Of a DNA stretch of 64,000 nt, positions 55,032 to 63,903 are shown in pieces. The stretch is from Limnoglobus sp043757025. Its GTDB lineage: Bacteria > Planctomycetota > Planctomycetia > Gemmatales > Gemmataceae. Location: positions 5,370 to 69,369 of the forward strand of contig JAYVQG010000171.1 of the NCBI GenBank assembly GCA_043757025.1. Direction: 5' to 3'. Position 1 is the stretch's first letter; the number at the start of each line of letters is the position of its first letter. The notes beneath the pieces were generated by a model. The model worked only from the letters and a program-made list of their open reading frames with translations. It was not told where the DNA came from and did no database searches. Made by a program: the position numbers and the translations under genes.

Positions 55032-56051
55032 TTACGTCAGTTGCCATTTCAGCATTTTCCAGCTATCGCTGATGCGGGAATTGACGCCGAGTGCGGCGGC
55101 GACTTCGTAGCCGCTGTGCATCATGCAGTGTTCGCAGCGCGGGTCTTTGCCGTAGCCGTAGCTGCTCCAATCGGTGTCGTTCATCAGGCCGTCGAAGCTC
55201 TCGTGGTGCGTATCGGTAATCAGATAGCACGGCCCTTTCCAGCCCTTGACGTTGCGAGTCGGGCTGGCCCACGCGGCACACGTCAGTTCGCGCTTGCCTT
55301 GCAGAAACTCCTTGTACACCGGCGACGTGTTCATTTTGTACTTGCGGAACAGGCCATCCGCCTGGTTGAACTTCTCCATGATCTGCTGGCGGGTGAGGAA
55401 GATCTCAGCTGCGCCGTCGGGGTTGGTGCTGCACACGGCGGCGTAACCGTAGGCGGGCGACAGCATGAAACCATCGACGCCGAGCTTCGTGAGGTAGGCG
55501 TAAAGCTCGTCCAGTTCCGCCATGTTCGTTTCTTTGTAAACCGTCGTGTTCGTACAGACGAGGTGCCCGGCCGCCTTCGCGGCTTTGATGCCTTCGATCG
55601 CTTCCTTGAACACGCCCTTGCGCTCCACGGCGATGTCGTGCGATTCTTCGAGGCCGTCGATGTGGATGTTGAAAAACATCCGGCTCGTCGGGCGGAACAG
55701 GTGCAGTTTCTTGCGGAGGAACACGCCGTTGGTGCAGAGGTAAATGTGCTTGCGGCGTTTCAGGATGCCGCGAACGAGTTCGCCGATCTCGGGGTAAATC
55801 AGCGGCTCGCCACCGCAGATGCTGACGATCGGCGCGCCGGCTTCTTCGACCGATTCCAGGCACTCGGCCACCGAGAGTTTTTCCTTGATCGTCGATTCGT
55901 ACTCGCGGATGCGCCCACAACCGGTACACGTGAGGTTGCAGGCGTGCAGCGGTTCGAGCATCATCACCAGTGGGAAACGCTTCACGCGCTTTAGCTTCTT
56001 GGTCACCATGTAACCCGCCATGTCGGCGGTCAGGCTCAGTGGGAATCGCAT
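55032..56051 (-). CDS. hpnH: Hopanoid radical SAM protein HpnH
   Basis: 339 residues. Radical SAM cluster motif CNLTCTGC, SAM-binding ICGGEPLIYPEIG, and the C-terminal HpnH-like segment YLITDTHHESFDGLMNDTDWSSYG with CEHCMMHSGYE. HpnH joins a 5'-deoxyadenosyl radical to diploptene, giving adenosylhopane. Length matches the family. GGAG before ATG 56051; starts 27 bases after shc ends, so the two are in one operon. Confidence 0.93.
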   Translation of the reverse strand: MRFPLSLTADMAGYMVTKKLKRVKRFPLVMMLEPLHACNLTCTGCGRIREYESTIKEKLSVAECLESVEEAGAPIVSICGGEPLIYPEIGELVRGILKRRKHIYLCTNGVFLRKKLHLFRPTSRMFFNIHIDGLEESHDIAVERKGVFKEAIEGIKAAKAAGHLVCTNTTVYKETNMAELDELYAYLTKLGVDGFMLSPAYGYAAVCSTNPDGAAEIFLTRQQIMEKFNQADGLFRKYKMNTSPVYKEFLQGKRELTCAAWASPTRNVKGWKGPCYLITDTHHESFDGLMNDTDWSSYGYGKDPRCEHCMMHSGYEVAAALGVNSRISDSWKMLKWQLT

Positions 56052-56078
56052 GTCGTCTCCGTGTAGGTTCGTCGCAGG

Positions 56079-58061
56079 TTACCGGTCGTTCGTCAAATGG
56101 TTTTGCAGTTCGCGCGGTCGTCGTGTGGTGGAGCGGGTGCGGGTTTCGTGCGCGTCGAGGTAGCGCCCGAGCGCCATGAGCGGGAAGTACAGCGGGTACA
56201 TGTGGTACTTCAGGTAGAAGACCTTGGGGAAGCCGGTGCCGGTGAACGGGCGTTCGGGCCAGCTACCTTCGGCGTCGTGGTTGCCGACGAGATATTCGAC
56301 GCCCGCGCAGACTTCCGGCCCTTCGCCTTCGCCTGCGGAAATCAACCCGAGAATCGCCCACGACGTCTGCGATGCGGTCGATTCGCCTTGTCCCGCTAGG
56401 CGTGGGTCGTCGTAACTGCCGCAGGTTTCACCCCAACCGCCGTCGGCATTTTGCGCGACTTTCAGCCAACGCACCGCACGGCGCACGGCGGGGATCGTCG
56501 TGTCGAAATGAACCGCGGCCAGCCCGACGAGCACTTGCCACGTGCCGTAGATGTAGTTCACGCCCCAACGCCCGAACCACGAACCATCGGTTTCTTGCGT
56601 TCGCAAAATGAACGCGATCGCGGCATCGACGTGTGGCTCACCGACACGGGCACCGTAGTGCGACAGGCTCTCCAGGATGCGGGCGGTGATGTCCGGGCAA
56701 CTCGGGTCGAGCATCGCGTTGTGGTCCGCGAACGGGATCTTCGTCAAAATTTCCTTGTTGATATTCCGGTCGAACGCTGCCCAACCGCCGTCGTCGTTCT
56801 GCATCGCCCGCAGCCAGTCGATCCCACGGCGAACCGCCGGAACACTCGTATGCCCCGTCTTCGCCAATGCGATCAGCACCATCGAGGTATCGTCGGTATC
56901 GGGGTAGTAGGCGTTGCGATACTCGAAGAACCAACCGCCCGGCGCGACCGGCTTTGCGGACTTCGTCCAGTCGCCCGGCGTGCGAACTTCCTTGGCGAGC
57001 AGCCAATCGATCGCCGCCACCGATTCGCTCGCATCGGGTGACAGCCCCGCGTCGGTCGCGCCGATCAGCGAGAGTGCCGTGTCCCAAACCGGCGACAGGC
57101 AAGGTTGCAACCGCAGCGTTTCGCCGTCGTCGATGCCGAGGTCTTCGAGTTGTTTCATCGCCCAGCGAAATTCCGCATCGTCTTCGCGGATGCCGATGCA
57201 CTTCAACACGATGACGGTAAAGACCATCGGCGGGTAGATCGCGCCGAGGCCATCGCTGTTCTGGAATCGCTCGCGCATCCAGGCGATCGCCTTCCGCATC
57301 GCCATTCGGCGGAACGGCGTCAGGTGGCAACGCTCGACGAGTTTCAGACCCGCGTCGATCTTCAGGAACAGATTCGCCCACGAGTACCGCGCCGGTTTCA
57401 CCGCAGGTTTCCACGGCGTCGCGGGGTCGGCGAGGAACAGTTCGCGGATGCCCATCGATGCCGGCAGTTCGCGCACCGGCTTGTAGGCATTGACGGCGGC
57501 GAGCGGCACCACGATCGTGCGGCTCCATGCGGACATCGCGTAAATGTTGAAATAGAACCAGCGCGGCAACAGCATCATCTCGACGGGAACCGTTGGGCAG
57601 TTCGCGTACGGAATTTGCCCGAGCAGCGCGAAGTAGAATCGCGTGAAACTGTTCGCGACCGCCGCACCGCCGAGGTGACGAATGCACTCCGCCGCGCGGC
57701 GCATCAGTGGCTCGTCCGCCGTATGGCCCGCGATTTTCAGCGCGAAGTACGCCTTCGCAGACACGCTGACTTCCGCCGGCCCACCGGGGTAGTTCGGCCA
57801 TCCGCCATCGGGTAACTGTTTGCGTAACAGATACTTCGCGAGTTTGGGAATCTGCGGATCGGATTCTTTGCCCAGAAATGCGAGTAACAGCACGTATTCC
57901 GATTCGAGAATCGTGTCGCCTTCGAGTTCGCCGACCCAGTGACCGTCGCGACGTTGCAGCGAAAGCAGATGGGTCCGACCGCGATCGAGGCTCTCGCGAA
58001 CGACCTCCCGCAACGCTTCGGCGCGGGGCGTATCGATTGTAGGGTGCGAATGTAGGGCCAC
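56079..58061 (-). CDS. shc: Squalene-hopene cyclase
   Basis: 660 residues. Cyclises squalene to hopene/diplopterol. Catalytic DXDDT reads PDTDDTSM, and QW repeats are present (QRRDGHW, QLPDGGW, QNDDGGWAAF, QETDGSWFGRWG, QNADGGWGE). The GTG at 58061 has GGAAAGGA just upstream; the in-frame TTG at 58082 overlaps that site. First gene of the minus-strand hopanoid operon shc-hpnH-hpnG. The hpnC/D/E squalene-synthesis genes are not in this window. Confidence 0.93.
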   Translation of the reverse strand: MALHSHPTIDTPRAEALREVVRESLDRGRTHLLSLQRRDGHWVGELEGDTILESEYVLLLAFLGKESDPQIPKLAKYLLRKQLPDGGWPNYPGGPAEVSVSAKAYFALKIAGHTADEPLMRRAAECIRHLGGAAVANSFTRFYFALLGQIPYANCPTVPVEMMLLPRWFYFNIYAMSAWSRTIVVPLAAVNAYKPVRELPASMGIRELFLADPATPWKPAVKPARYSWANLFLKIDAGLKLVERCHLTPFRRMAMRKAIAWMRERFQNSDGLGAIYPPMVFTVIVLKCIGIREDDAEFRWAMKQLEDLGIDDGETLRLQPCLSPVWDTALSLIGATDAGLSPDASESVAAIDWLLAKEVRTPGDWTKSAKPVAPGGWFFEYRNAYYPDTDDTSMVLIALAKTGHTSVPAVRRGIDWLRAMQNDDGGWAAFDRNINKEILTKIPFADHNAMLDPSCPDITARILESLSHYGARVGEPHVDAAIAFILRTQETDGSWFGRWGVNYIYGTWQVLVGLAAVHFDTTIPAVRRAVRWLKVAQNADGGWGETCGSYDDPRLAGQGESTASQTSWAILGLISAGEGEGPEVCAGVEYLVGNHDAEGSWPERPFTGTGFPKVFYLKYHMYPLYFPLMALGRYLDAHETRTRSTTRRPRELQNHLTNDR

Positions 58062-58181
58062 GGGAATCCTTTCCGAACGCAACGCTTGAAAACCCGCTAC
58101 GTGCTTCTCACGGTACGGAAAGCCCGCGTGAAGTCGACGTTTCGCGAAGCGCGGGGCGCGAACATCCGACGCATCGTGCCT

Positions 58182-58219
58182 CCCGCGCTTCGCTCCGAAG
58201 ATTACGCGGCGCGGCTAAA
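58182..58219. repeat. CGCTTCGC/CGCGGCTAA dispersed repeat
   Basis: CCCGCGCTTCGCTCCGAAG followed by ATTACGCGGCGCGGCTAA, a copy of the family at 60252-60310 and 63740-63898. A reversed partial arm (TTCGCGAAGCGCGGGG) lies just before it at about 58141. Sits between shc and vapC. Confidence 0.7.
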
Positions 58220-58229
58220 CGAATGAAGA

Positions 58230-58649
58230 TTATCCGGCCCAGTTCTCTGTAATCAGACCTGGCACTCGATGGAAGTGACGGAGGTTGCGCGTGACGAGAA
58301 TGTCGCGTCGCGACAACGCAATACTGGCGATGAGCAAGTCTGCCCTTCCGATTTTTTTCAGCTTCTTGTTCTGCTGTAGTTTCGCAAACTCCGACGCCGC
58401 AGCAGTATCGATCGATTCGACGGGTATGCGAGCGAGCAGTTCCTTACTCTTCTGGAGTAGATCTTGTGCCCGCAATAGCTGTTGTTGGTCCGCGGCCTTC
58501 AGCAGAAAAGCAAATCGCCCTTGGCAAATCTCGATTTCCGTGATGACTGTCGTAGAAATGTTTTCTTGACCCGCCTGCTCGATACGCTCCACGACTCGCG
58601 AGTGACCGAGATGAAACAATGTCAACGTATCGGTATCGAGTAAAAACAT
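58230..58649 (-). CDS. vapC: PIN-domain toxin (VapC)
   Basis: 139 residues. PIN fold with the acidic residues of the family: DTDTLTLF at the N-terminus, TEIEI, and GRADLLIASIA for the active site. VapC toxins are site-specific RNases. The ATG at 58649 overlaps the antitoxin stop by one base (TGATG), so the pair is translated together. Longer than a minimal VapC by a few residues. Confidence 0.88.
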   Translation of the reverse strand: MFLLDTDTLTLFHLGHSRVVERIEQAGQENISTTVITEIEICQGRFAFLLKAADQQQLLRAQDLLQKSKELLARIPVESIDTAAASEFAKLQQNKKLKKIGRADLLIASIALSRRDILVTRNLRHFHRVPGLITENWAG

Positions 58650-58990
58650 CAGCCTTCCTCAGTCGCGGATCGACCGCGTTCGCGATAGATCGATTCGAGC
58701 ATTTCCACCGCGTGTGGGTCACCGGCAATCGCACCCGCGAACGAAAGTATGCCTGTTTTCGGTGGGCTGTTTTTGAGCCAATCATGCAATGCGAGTTTGA
58801 GGAAACGCCAATTTTCGCCGATGCGACGACCGGGCAAGCCCTGTTCGTCGACGAGCGACAAGACCTCATCGGGGGTGATTCGCAAAAAGGTCGCCGTCTC
58901 GAGTAGTGTCAATACCTCAACCTGCGAATCGATCGTGCCGTTTTGAGCCTCGATATGTGTCTTCATTCGTGGCATCTCGATCACTTTCAT
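58649..58990 (-). CDS. HTH (excisionase-type) antitoxin partner of VapC
   Basis: 113 residues. A central helix-turn-helix of the excisionase/MerR type (LETATFLRITPDEVLSLVDEQGLPGRRIGENWRF), flanked by a C-terminal tail with DPHAVEMLESIYRERG that could bind the toxin. This is not one of the usual VapB AbrB/RHH folds. Position and overlap make it the antitoxin. Alternative starts at 58975 and 58966. Confidence 0.7.
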   Translation of the reverse strand: MKVIEMPRMKTHIEAQNGTIDSQVEVLTLLETATFLRITPDEVLSLVDEQGLPGRRIGENWRFLKLALHDWLKNSPPKTGILSFAGAIAGDPHAVEMLESIYRERGRSATEEG

Positions 58991-59031
58991 TTCGAGTAAT
59001 GGATGCGTGTCACGGCTTATTGTACATCGGT

Positions 59032-60198
59032 TTACGCCGCTTTTCGCGCGTGGAGGTCCAAGGTTCGGTTTCCCGAAATCGCAGTGAAGGCACGGCGGAC
59101 TTGTTCGTGGCCGTCGCGTAAGAGGAAGTTCGAGTCGCGGCCTTTACTTTTGGCCCCGAGGAAGTAGTAACCTGGCTCCGATGCGACGATGTCGCCGCAC
59201 GGTTCCGCGATGCGTAACTCCTGGCAGAGCGTCATGTCGGGGCGGTAACCCACGTTGGCAATGACGCGATCGACTTCCCAACTCATCGGCTTCGTGCCGA
59301 TGTGCCCGGCGACGCGGAAGCCTTTGTCTGGCCCGTGCGAAATCAGTTCGTCGATGCACATCTGCGCGTGATATTCGAGGTTGCTATCGCAGCGCGATGC
59401 CAGGCTGTTGCCGCGCACCGCGAGCTTGTCGCGTTCGCGCAGCGGGTCGTTCGGAATGCGCGGCAACGGCCCGCCACGCGGCCCGTGCGACAGCCAGATG
59501 ACCCACGTCGATTGGTTCTCTTCGGCGAGTTCCGCGAGTTGGCACATCGTCGTTGCGCCGGAATAGCCACCGCCGATCAGCACGATACTTTTGCCCGCAT
59601 AATGAGGCTTTTTGTTGCCGAGGATCTCGTCGAGCCAGTACGAAACTTGCGGGCGCGCGACGATCTCGCCGGCGGCGGGAATGCCGCCATCGCCCACCCA
59701 GTTCGGCTTGGAATAGGTGCCGGTACAATCGAGAACGACGTCCGCTACGTCGAACCGCTCGACGCCTTTCGCATCGCGAACGAGCAACCGAAACGGCGGT
59801 AGTGGCTTCTTCGCATCGAGTGGATCGGTCTTCCGCCAACCGGTGCGGCCAATCGTCACTACCAGCGTTTGCAGTTGTAGCGAACTCTTCAGAAGTGCGG
59901 TTTCGGTAAGCGGAACGAGATACGTGTCGCGATAATCGCGTCCGGTTTGCACTTCGCTATCGGGCGGGAATTCGAGCGTCGGTTCTTCGCGAAGCAGTAC
60001 GTTCTTACCGAGCGTCGTGACGTTCGCGCCGAACGCGGTGAACATCTTGATGTGGCCCCAGCGCAGCACGTGTTCCGCGACTTGCCCGGAGTCGTAGACC
60101 GTCGTCGGGTGGCCGAGCGTGCGGGCGTAAATGGCCGCTTCCAGCCCGATCGGGCCAGCGCCTAAAATGGCAATTCGCGGTAGTGTCGGCTTCGTCAT
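59032..60198 (-). CDS. FAD/NAD(P)-dependent oxidoreductase
   Basis: 388 residues. Two nucleotide-binding motifs: ILGAGPIGLEAAIYARTLG at the N-terminus and SIVLIGGGYSGATTMC in the middle, with an ATG-type VDRVIANVGYRPD near the end. The layout is that of flavin monooxygenase/thioredoxin-reductase-like enzymes, without a CxxC pair. The ATG at 60198 is the natural start of the Rossmann fold. Substrate unknown. Confidence 0.8.
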   Translation of the reverse strand: MTKPTLPRIAILGAGPIGLEAAIYARTLGHPTTVYDSGQVAEHVLRWGHIKMFTAFGANVTTLGKNVLLREEPTLEFPPDSEVQTGRDYRDTYLVPLTETALLKSSLQLQTLVVTIGRTGWRKTDPLDAKKPLPPFRLLVRDAKGVERFDVADVVLDCTGTYSKPNWVGDGGIPAAGEIVARPQVSYWLDEILGNKKPHYAGKSIVLIGGGYSGATTMCQLAELAEENQSTWVIWLSHGPRGGPLPRIPNDPLRERDKLAVRGNSLASRCDSNLEYHAQMCIDELISHGPDKGFRVAGHIGTKPMSWEVDRVIANVGYRPDMTLCQELRIAEPCGDIVASEPGYYFLGAKSKGRDSNFLLRDGHEQVRRAFTAISGNRTLDLHARKAA

Positions 60199-60251
60199 GT
60201 TGCCAGTGTAACGCGATCCGCCAAACGGACGCAACCGCGAACGCGCGCGCG

Positions 60252-60310
60252 ATCCTATGGGTGATGCGCACGCGCTCCGCTTCGCAAAGCCTTCGCGTCG
60301 CGGCAAATTC
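60252..60310. repeat. CGCTTCGC/CGCGTCGCGGC dispersed repeat
   Basis: TCCTATGGGTGATGCGCACG, CGCTCCGCTTCGCAAAG and CCTTCGCGTCGCGGCAAATT in order; similar to, and inverted relative to, 63740-63800. Lies between the divergent flavoprotein and glycosidase-like genes. Confidence 0.7.
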
Positions 60311-60418
60311 CAAACGCGCGTCGCGGCGAATTCCGATTTTCCCAGATCGCGTTGACACCGGGAGAACTGACGCTATTGTTCGCGACCCGAGCCGTTGCAC
60401 CACAGAGGGTTTGCTCCC

Positions 60419-63400
60419 ATGACTGACCCGATGGCGATGCGGTCGAAATTATCGTTAGAAGGGCTGGAAACGCGAGATATTCCTTCGGCGGGGCAGTGGC
60501 TCGTCGAGCCGTTCCAGCGCGGTCCGTCCAGTGGGTTACCGCAGGGCTGGGGTCAGTGGAGCAACGATGGCTCGCACGGATTTCAGGTCGAATCGACCGC
60601 TCCCGGATTGGGCGATACGGGGCGATTGACCACGAGCGGACTCAGCGGGACGGCATCGCGGGCGTGGGTTTCGACGCAGTACGATGCCGACGTCGAGACT
60701 TCGGCGGCGGTCTATCTGAATAGCAGTTCTCCCATCCAATTGCTCATTCGCGGCCAGAACCTCAACGGCAGCATTCCGAGTTACTATGCGGCTTCCGTCG
60801 TGCGCGGCGGCGACTTGCAACTCGTGAAAGTCGTCAACGGGCAGACTACGGTTCTCGGCACGGTGCCTTCGAAAGAATGGATTAGCAATCGCTGGGTGCA
60901 AGTGACGATTCGCGCCGATGGCGATGCGATTCAGGTGCAACTCTCGCGTGGGGATACGAACCAAACGCTCGGGCCGGACGGCAAGTGGTCGCGCCGCACG
61001 GTGGCAGCGATCAGCGTCCACGATGGAGCATTGAAGCAAGCGGGGCAGGTCGGTTTCGCACGCGGTGCCCGAACGGCGGACGACGTCTCGGTCGATAGTT
61101 TGCGGGTCGGCCCCGCGAACCCGCCCACGCGAACGACACTGTACGAAGACCGATTCGCGGGCGGCCCTGCCACGGGCTTACCGCAAGGCTGGGGAATCTG
61201 GACCGCCACGCCGGGGCAGATCACCACGCGGACGGTCGCCGACGAGACGCTGCGAATCGATGGGCCGAGCACCGGGGCCACGCGCGGCTGGTTGAACCGC
61301 GTCATCCCCGGCGACGTGCAAGTCACGTCGTCGATCTACGTCGATAGCCTGATCCCGGCGGGGCTGATCGCTCGCGGGGTGAACTTGCATTCCGCCACGC
61401 CGACGTATTACGGCGTATCCGTGAAGCGCGGGTTGCAGGTCGATCTCGTGCGCGTTCTGAATGGTCGCGAAACCGTCATCGGCTCGATCCGCTCCCGCGA
61501 CTACGTCAGCGGTCTGTGGTTACAAACGTCTTTGATCGTGAAGGGCAACGAGCTTCGCGTGCAAATTTTCCGCTCGGATACGGGCCAATATCTGCATACG
61601 GATGGCTCGTGGGGCCTGTCGCCGGAGTGGGCGATTACGCGAAAAGACACCGCCATCGCCTCGGGCGAACGGGTGGGATTATCGCGTGGAACGGGCGCGT
61701 CGGGCGAACTCGTGTTCGACAACTTCCTCGTGACGGCGTCGCCGAATCGGTTGATTTCCGCCGAGACGATTCCGACGCAACAAGACAAACCGAACACGCC
61801 GACGGTACCCAGGCCGGAAGACAATCCTCCACCACCGCCCGCCGGAGGAGGCACGCCGACCAGCCCACCCGCCGTACCGCCGACCGTACCGCCGCCACCA
61901 TCACCGACGACCAACCCAGCGTTGCCGAACGTACCGCGGCACTACTCGCACATCCGCATCGCGCAACTGGCGTACAGCGGCACGCCGTTCGGCGAGTTCG
62001 AGAAAAGCCTGTTGCGGAACAGCGTCGATCTCGTCATCCCGAACCAGGCGTACCTCGATACGATCCAGTCGGTCGCGCCGAACACGCCGCAGTTCGTTTA
62101 CACGAACCTCACGAACATTTACCTCGGGTTGTACACCGATTGGCTGCAATACGCCGAGCGGAACCACCTCAACAAGGAAGATGCGTTTTACCACGTCAGC
62201 AAGGCGTCGCCGTTCATCGGCCTCAGCGCGTCGGCGATTCCCGTCGATCAGTTCTGGGCCGTTTTCAGCGGTACCGCGAACGGCGACTGGACGAATATCA
62301 CCAGTGCCGCACGCAACAGAGACACGACGTTTTCCGTCGGTGGAAAAGTCAACGAATCGGTCGCGTTCGGTTATCCGGAGAAGTTTCGCGAACTGAATTT
62401 GAACCTGCAATCGGCGGCATCGGGCGGCTGGGCGGGGCAATACGAGTACGTGAAATCGATCGACGGCCAAGGCCGAGCGACGAGTTGGGGCCGCCTCAAC
62501 ACGCTGACGAACACCACCAATAATTTCCGCAACGATGGCCGCGTCACGTTCGATCCGCCCGCCGACTGGGTCGCTTCGAGCGTCGATGGCGGTGCGCGGT
62601 ACTTCTACATGCGCGCCCGCACGACGACGGCCGGGACGGCTCCGCAACTCCAGACGGCCAGCGGAAACGACTACACGAATTTCCGCGGGGCGCAACTCGG
62701 CGGCACGACACCGGCCTTCGACACCGCCGCCGATAAAGACCGCGATGGTTACCTGAACGACCGCGAATACGCCACCCGTCGCGCCGGTTCCGATGCGCGG
62801 TTCCTGTACCAAAGCCGCTTGTTTTACCCGACGTACGGACCGATGCGGTTCGCCGCGAATGTCTCGAGCACGGCGTATCAGGCATGGGCGGCCGATTATC
62901 ACTTGCGCTACCTGCAAACCCAGCCGAACGCGAACGGGTTCTTCGTCGATAACTCGACGGGAAAAATCGCCGTCGATCCGACGACACTGCGCGAATCGCT
63001 GGCCACCTACGCGGTCGATTACGGGGCGCTCCTCGGTGCGGTCAATCGCCGGATCGCGCCGCGTTGGCTGGTGGCGAACACGGCTGGCGCGGGGGCTGCG
63101 GGCGAACCGATCGCACAAAATGGCGTGTCGACGCTCGAAGAATTCGGCCTGCGACCGCTCTCGACGAACCACGTGCAACTCGACGACCTCGTGGCCACGC
63201 TCGCGTATCGTCGCCAATTGAGTGGCGGGAAAGCCTACGAGATCCTCGACAGTTTGCCGCAAGGCAAAGACGCCACCGACCCGCGCGTGCAACTGACGAC
63301 GCTGGCGATGTATTACCTCGTTGCCGACCCGAATTTGTCGTTGCTGATGATGAACGGCGGCAACGAACCGGCAAGCGGTTGGAGCCGCCACTGGACCGAC

Positions 63401-63703
63401 GCGATCACCTACAACGTCGGCAAGCCGGTGGCCGCACTGACGCAGTTCGCCACGGGGTTGGATCCGTCGAACCGCGACCTCACGTACAAAGTGTTTCGCC
63501 GCGAGTACCAGAACGCGATCGTCTTTTACAAACCGCTCTCGTACACCCGCGGCACGGCCGGCACCATCGCCGACAACACCGCCACCACGCACCAACTCGA
63601 CGGATATTACCGCCCACTCAAAGCCGACGGCTCGCTCGGTGCCCCCGTCAACCGCATCACGATCCGCAACGGCGAAGGCATCACATTGGTGAAGTCGCGG
63701 TAG
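60419..63703 (+). CDS. Large secreted glycosidase-like protein
   Basis: 1094 residues. The N-terminus has the planctomycete 'LExLExRxxPS' type motif (SLEGLETRDIPS) in place of a normal signal peptide. Two tandem jelly-roll (LamG-like) domains follow, each starting PATGLPQGWGIW or SSGLPQGWGQW; then a Pro/Thr-rich linker at about 459-500; then a 590-residue catalytic-like domain (HIRIAQLAYSG, NGFFVDNSTGKIAVD) resembling the putative glycoside hydrolase (GHL) barrels. A perfect EF-hand loop DKDRDGYLNDRE lies near residues 772-783. ATG 60419 with AGAGGG upstream. Glycan binding and hydrolysis are inferred. Confidence 0.7.
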   Translation: MTDPMAMRSKLSLEGLETRDIPSAGQWLVEPFQRGPSSGLPQGWGQWSNDGSHGFQVESTAPGLGDTGRLTTSGLSGTASRAWVSTQYDADVETSAAVYLNSSSPIQLLIRGQNLNGSIPSYYAASVVRGGDLQLVKVVNGQTTVLGTVPSKEWISNRWVQVTIRADGDAIQVQLSRGDTNQTLGPDGKWSRRTVAAISVHDGALKQAGQVGFARGARTADDVSVDSLRVGPANPPTRTTLYEDRFAGGPATGLPQGWGIWTATPGQITTRTVADETLRIDGPSTGATRGWLNRVIPGDVQVTSSIYVDSLIPAGLIARGVNLHSATPTYYGVSVKRGLQVDLVRVLNGRETVIGSIRSRDYVSGLWLQTSLIVKGNELRVQIFRSDTGQYLHTDGSWGLSPEWAITRKDTAIASGERVGLSRGTGASGELVFDNFLVTASPNRLISAETIPTQQDKPNTPTVPRPEDNPPPPPAGGGTPTSPPAVPPTVPPPPSPTTNPALPNVPRHYSHIRIAQLAYSGTPFGEFEKSLLRNSVDLVIPNQAYLDTIQSVAPNTPQFVYTNLTNIYLGLYTDWLQYAERNHLNKEDAFYHVSKASPFIGLSASAIPVDQFWAVFSGTANGDWTNITSAARNRDTTFSVGGKVNESVAFGYPEKFRELNLNLQSAASGGWAGQYEYVKSIDGQGRATSWGRLNTLTNTTNNFRNDGRVTFDPPADWVASSVDGGARYFYMRARTTTAGTAPQLQTASGNDYTNFRGAQLGGTTPAFDTAADKDRDGYLNDREYATRRAGSDARFLYQSRLFYPTYGPMRFAANVSSTAYQAWAADYHLRYLQTQPNANGFFVDNSTGKIAVDPTTLRESLATYAVDYGALLGAVNRRIAPRWLVANTAGAGAAGEPIAQNGVSTLEEFGLRPLSTNHVQLDDLVATLAYRRQLSGGKAYEILDSLPQGKDATDPRVQLTTLAMYYLVADPNLSLLMMNGGNEPASGWSRHWTDAITYNVGKPVAALTQFATGLDPSNRDLTYKVFRREYQNAIVFYKPLSYTRGTAGTIADNTATTHQLDGYYRPLKADGSLGAPVNRITIRNGEGITLVKSR

Positions 63704-63707
63704 CAAA

Positions 63708-63898
63708 ATTAGCCGCGCCTCATAATTAGCCGCGCCTCATAATTAACCGCGACGCGCAGGCTTTGCGAAGCGGAGCGCGTGGACCGCACCCATCACCGAT
63801 AATGCGTGAAGTCCACGCGCTCCGCTACGAAGACTTCGCGTCGCGGCTAATTATGCAGTCCCGCGCTTCGCTACGAAGTCTGCGCGTCGCGGCGAATT
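63708..63898. repeat. Cluster of CGCTTCGC/CGCGTCGCGGC repeats
   Basis: AATTAGCCGCGCCTCAT repeated directly at 63708 and 63725, then an inverted pair CGACGCG...CGAAGCGGAGCGCG (63748-63780) and GCGCTCCGCTACGAAG...CGCGTCGCGGCTAATT (63816-63852), and a third copy CGCTTCGCTACGAAG...GCGTCGCGGCGAATT to 63898. The inverted pair can form a hairpin of about 100 bases. Confidence 0.75.
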
Positions 63899-63903
63899 CT
63901 CGA

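Noticed and set aside
61901..63706. 601-residue minus-strand frame opposite the glycosidase-like gene
   Set aside because: Antisense shadow: arginine- and valine-rich, no ribosome-binding site or domain pattern.
63708..63900. CRISPR-like direct repeats at the window end
   Set aside because: Copies occur in both orientations with unequal spacing, and the family also occurs at 58182 and 60252.
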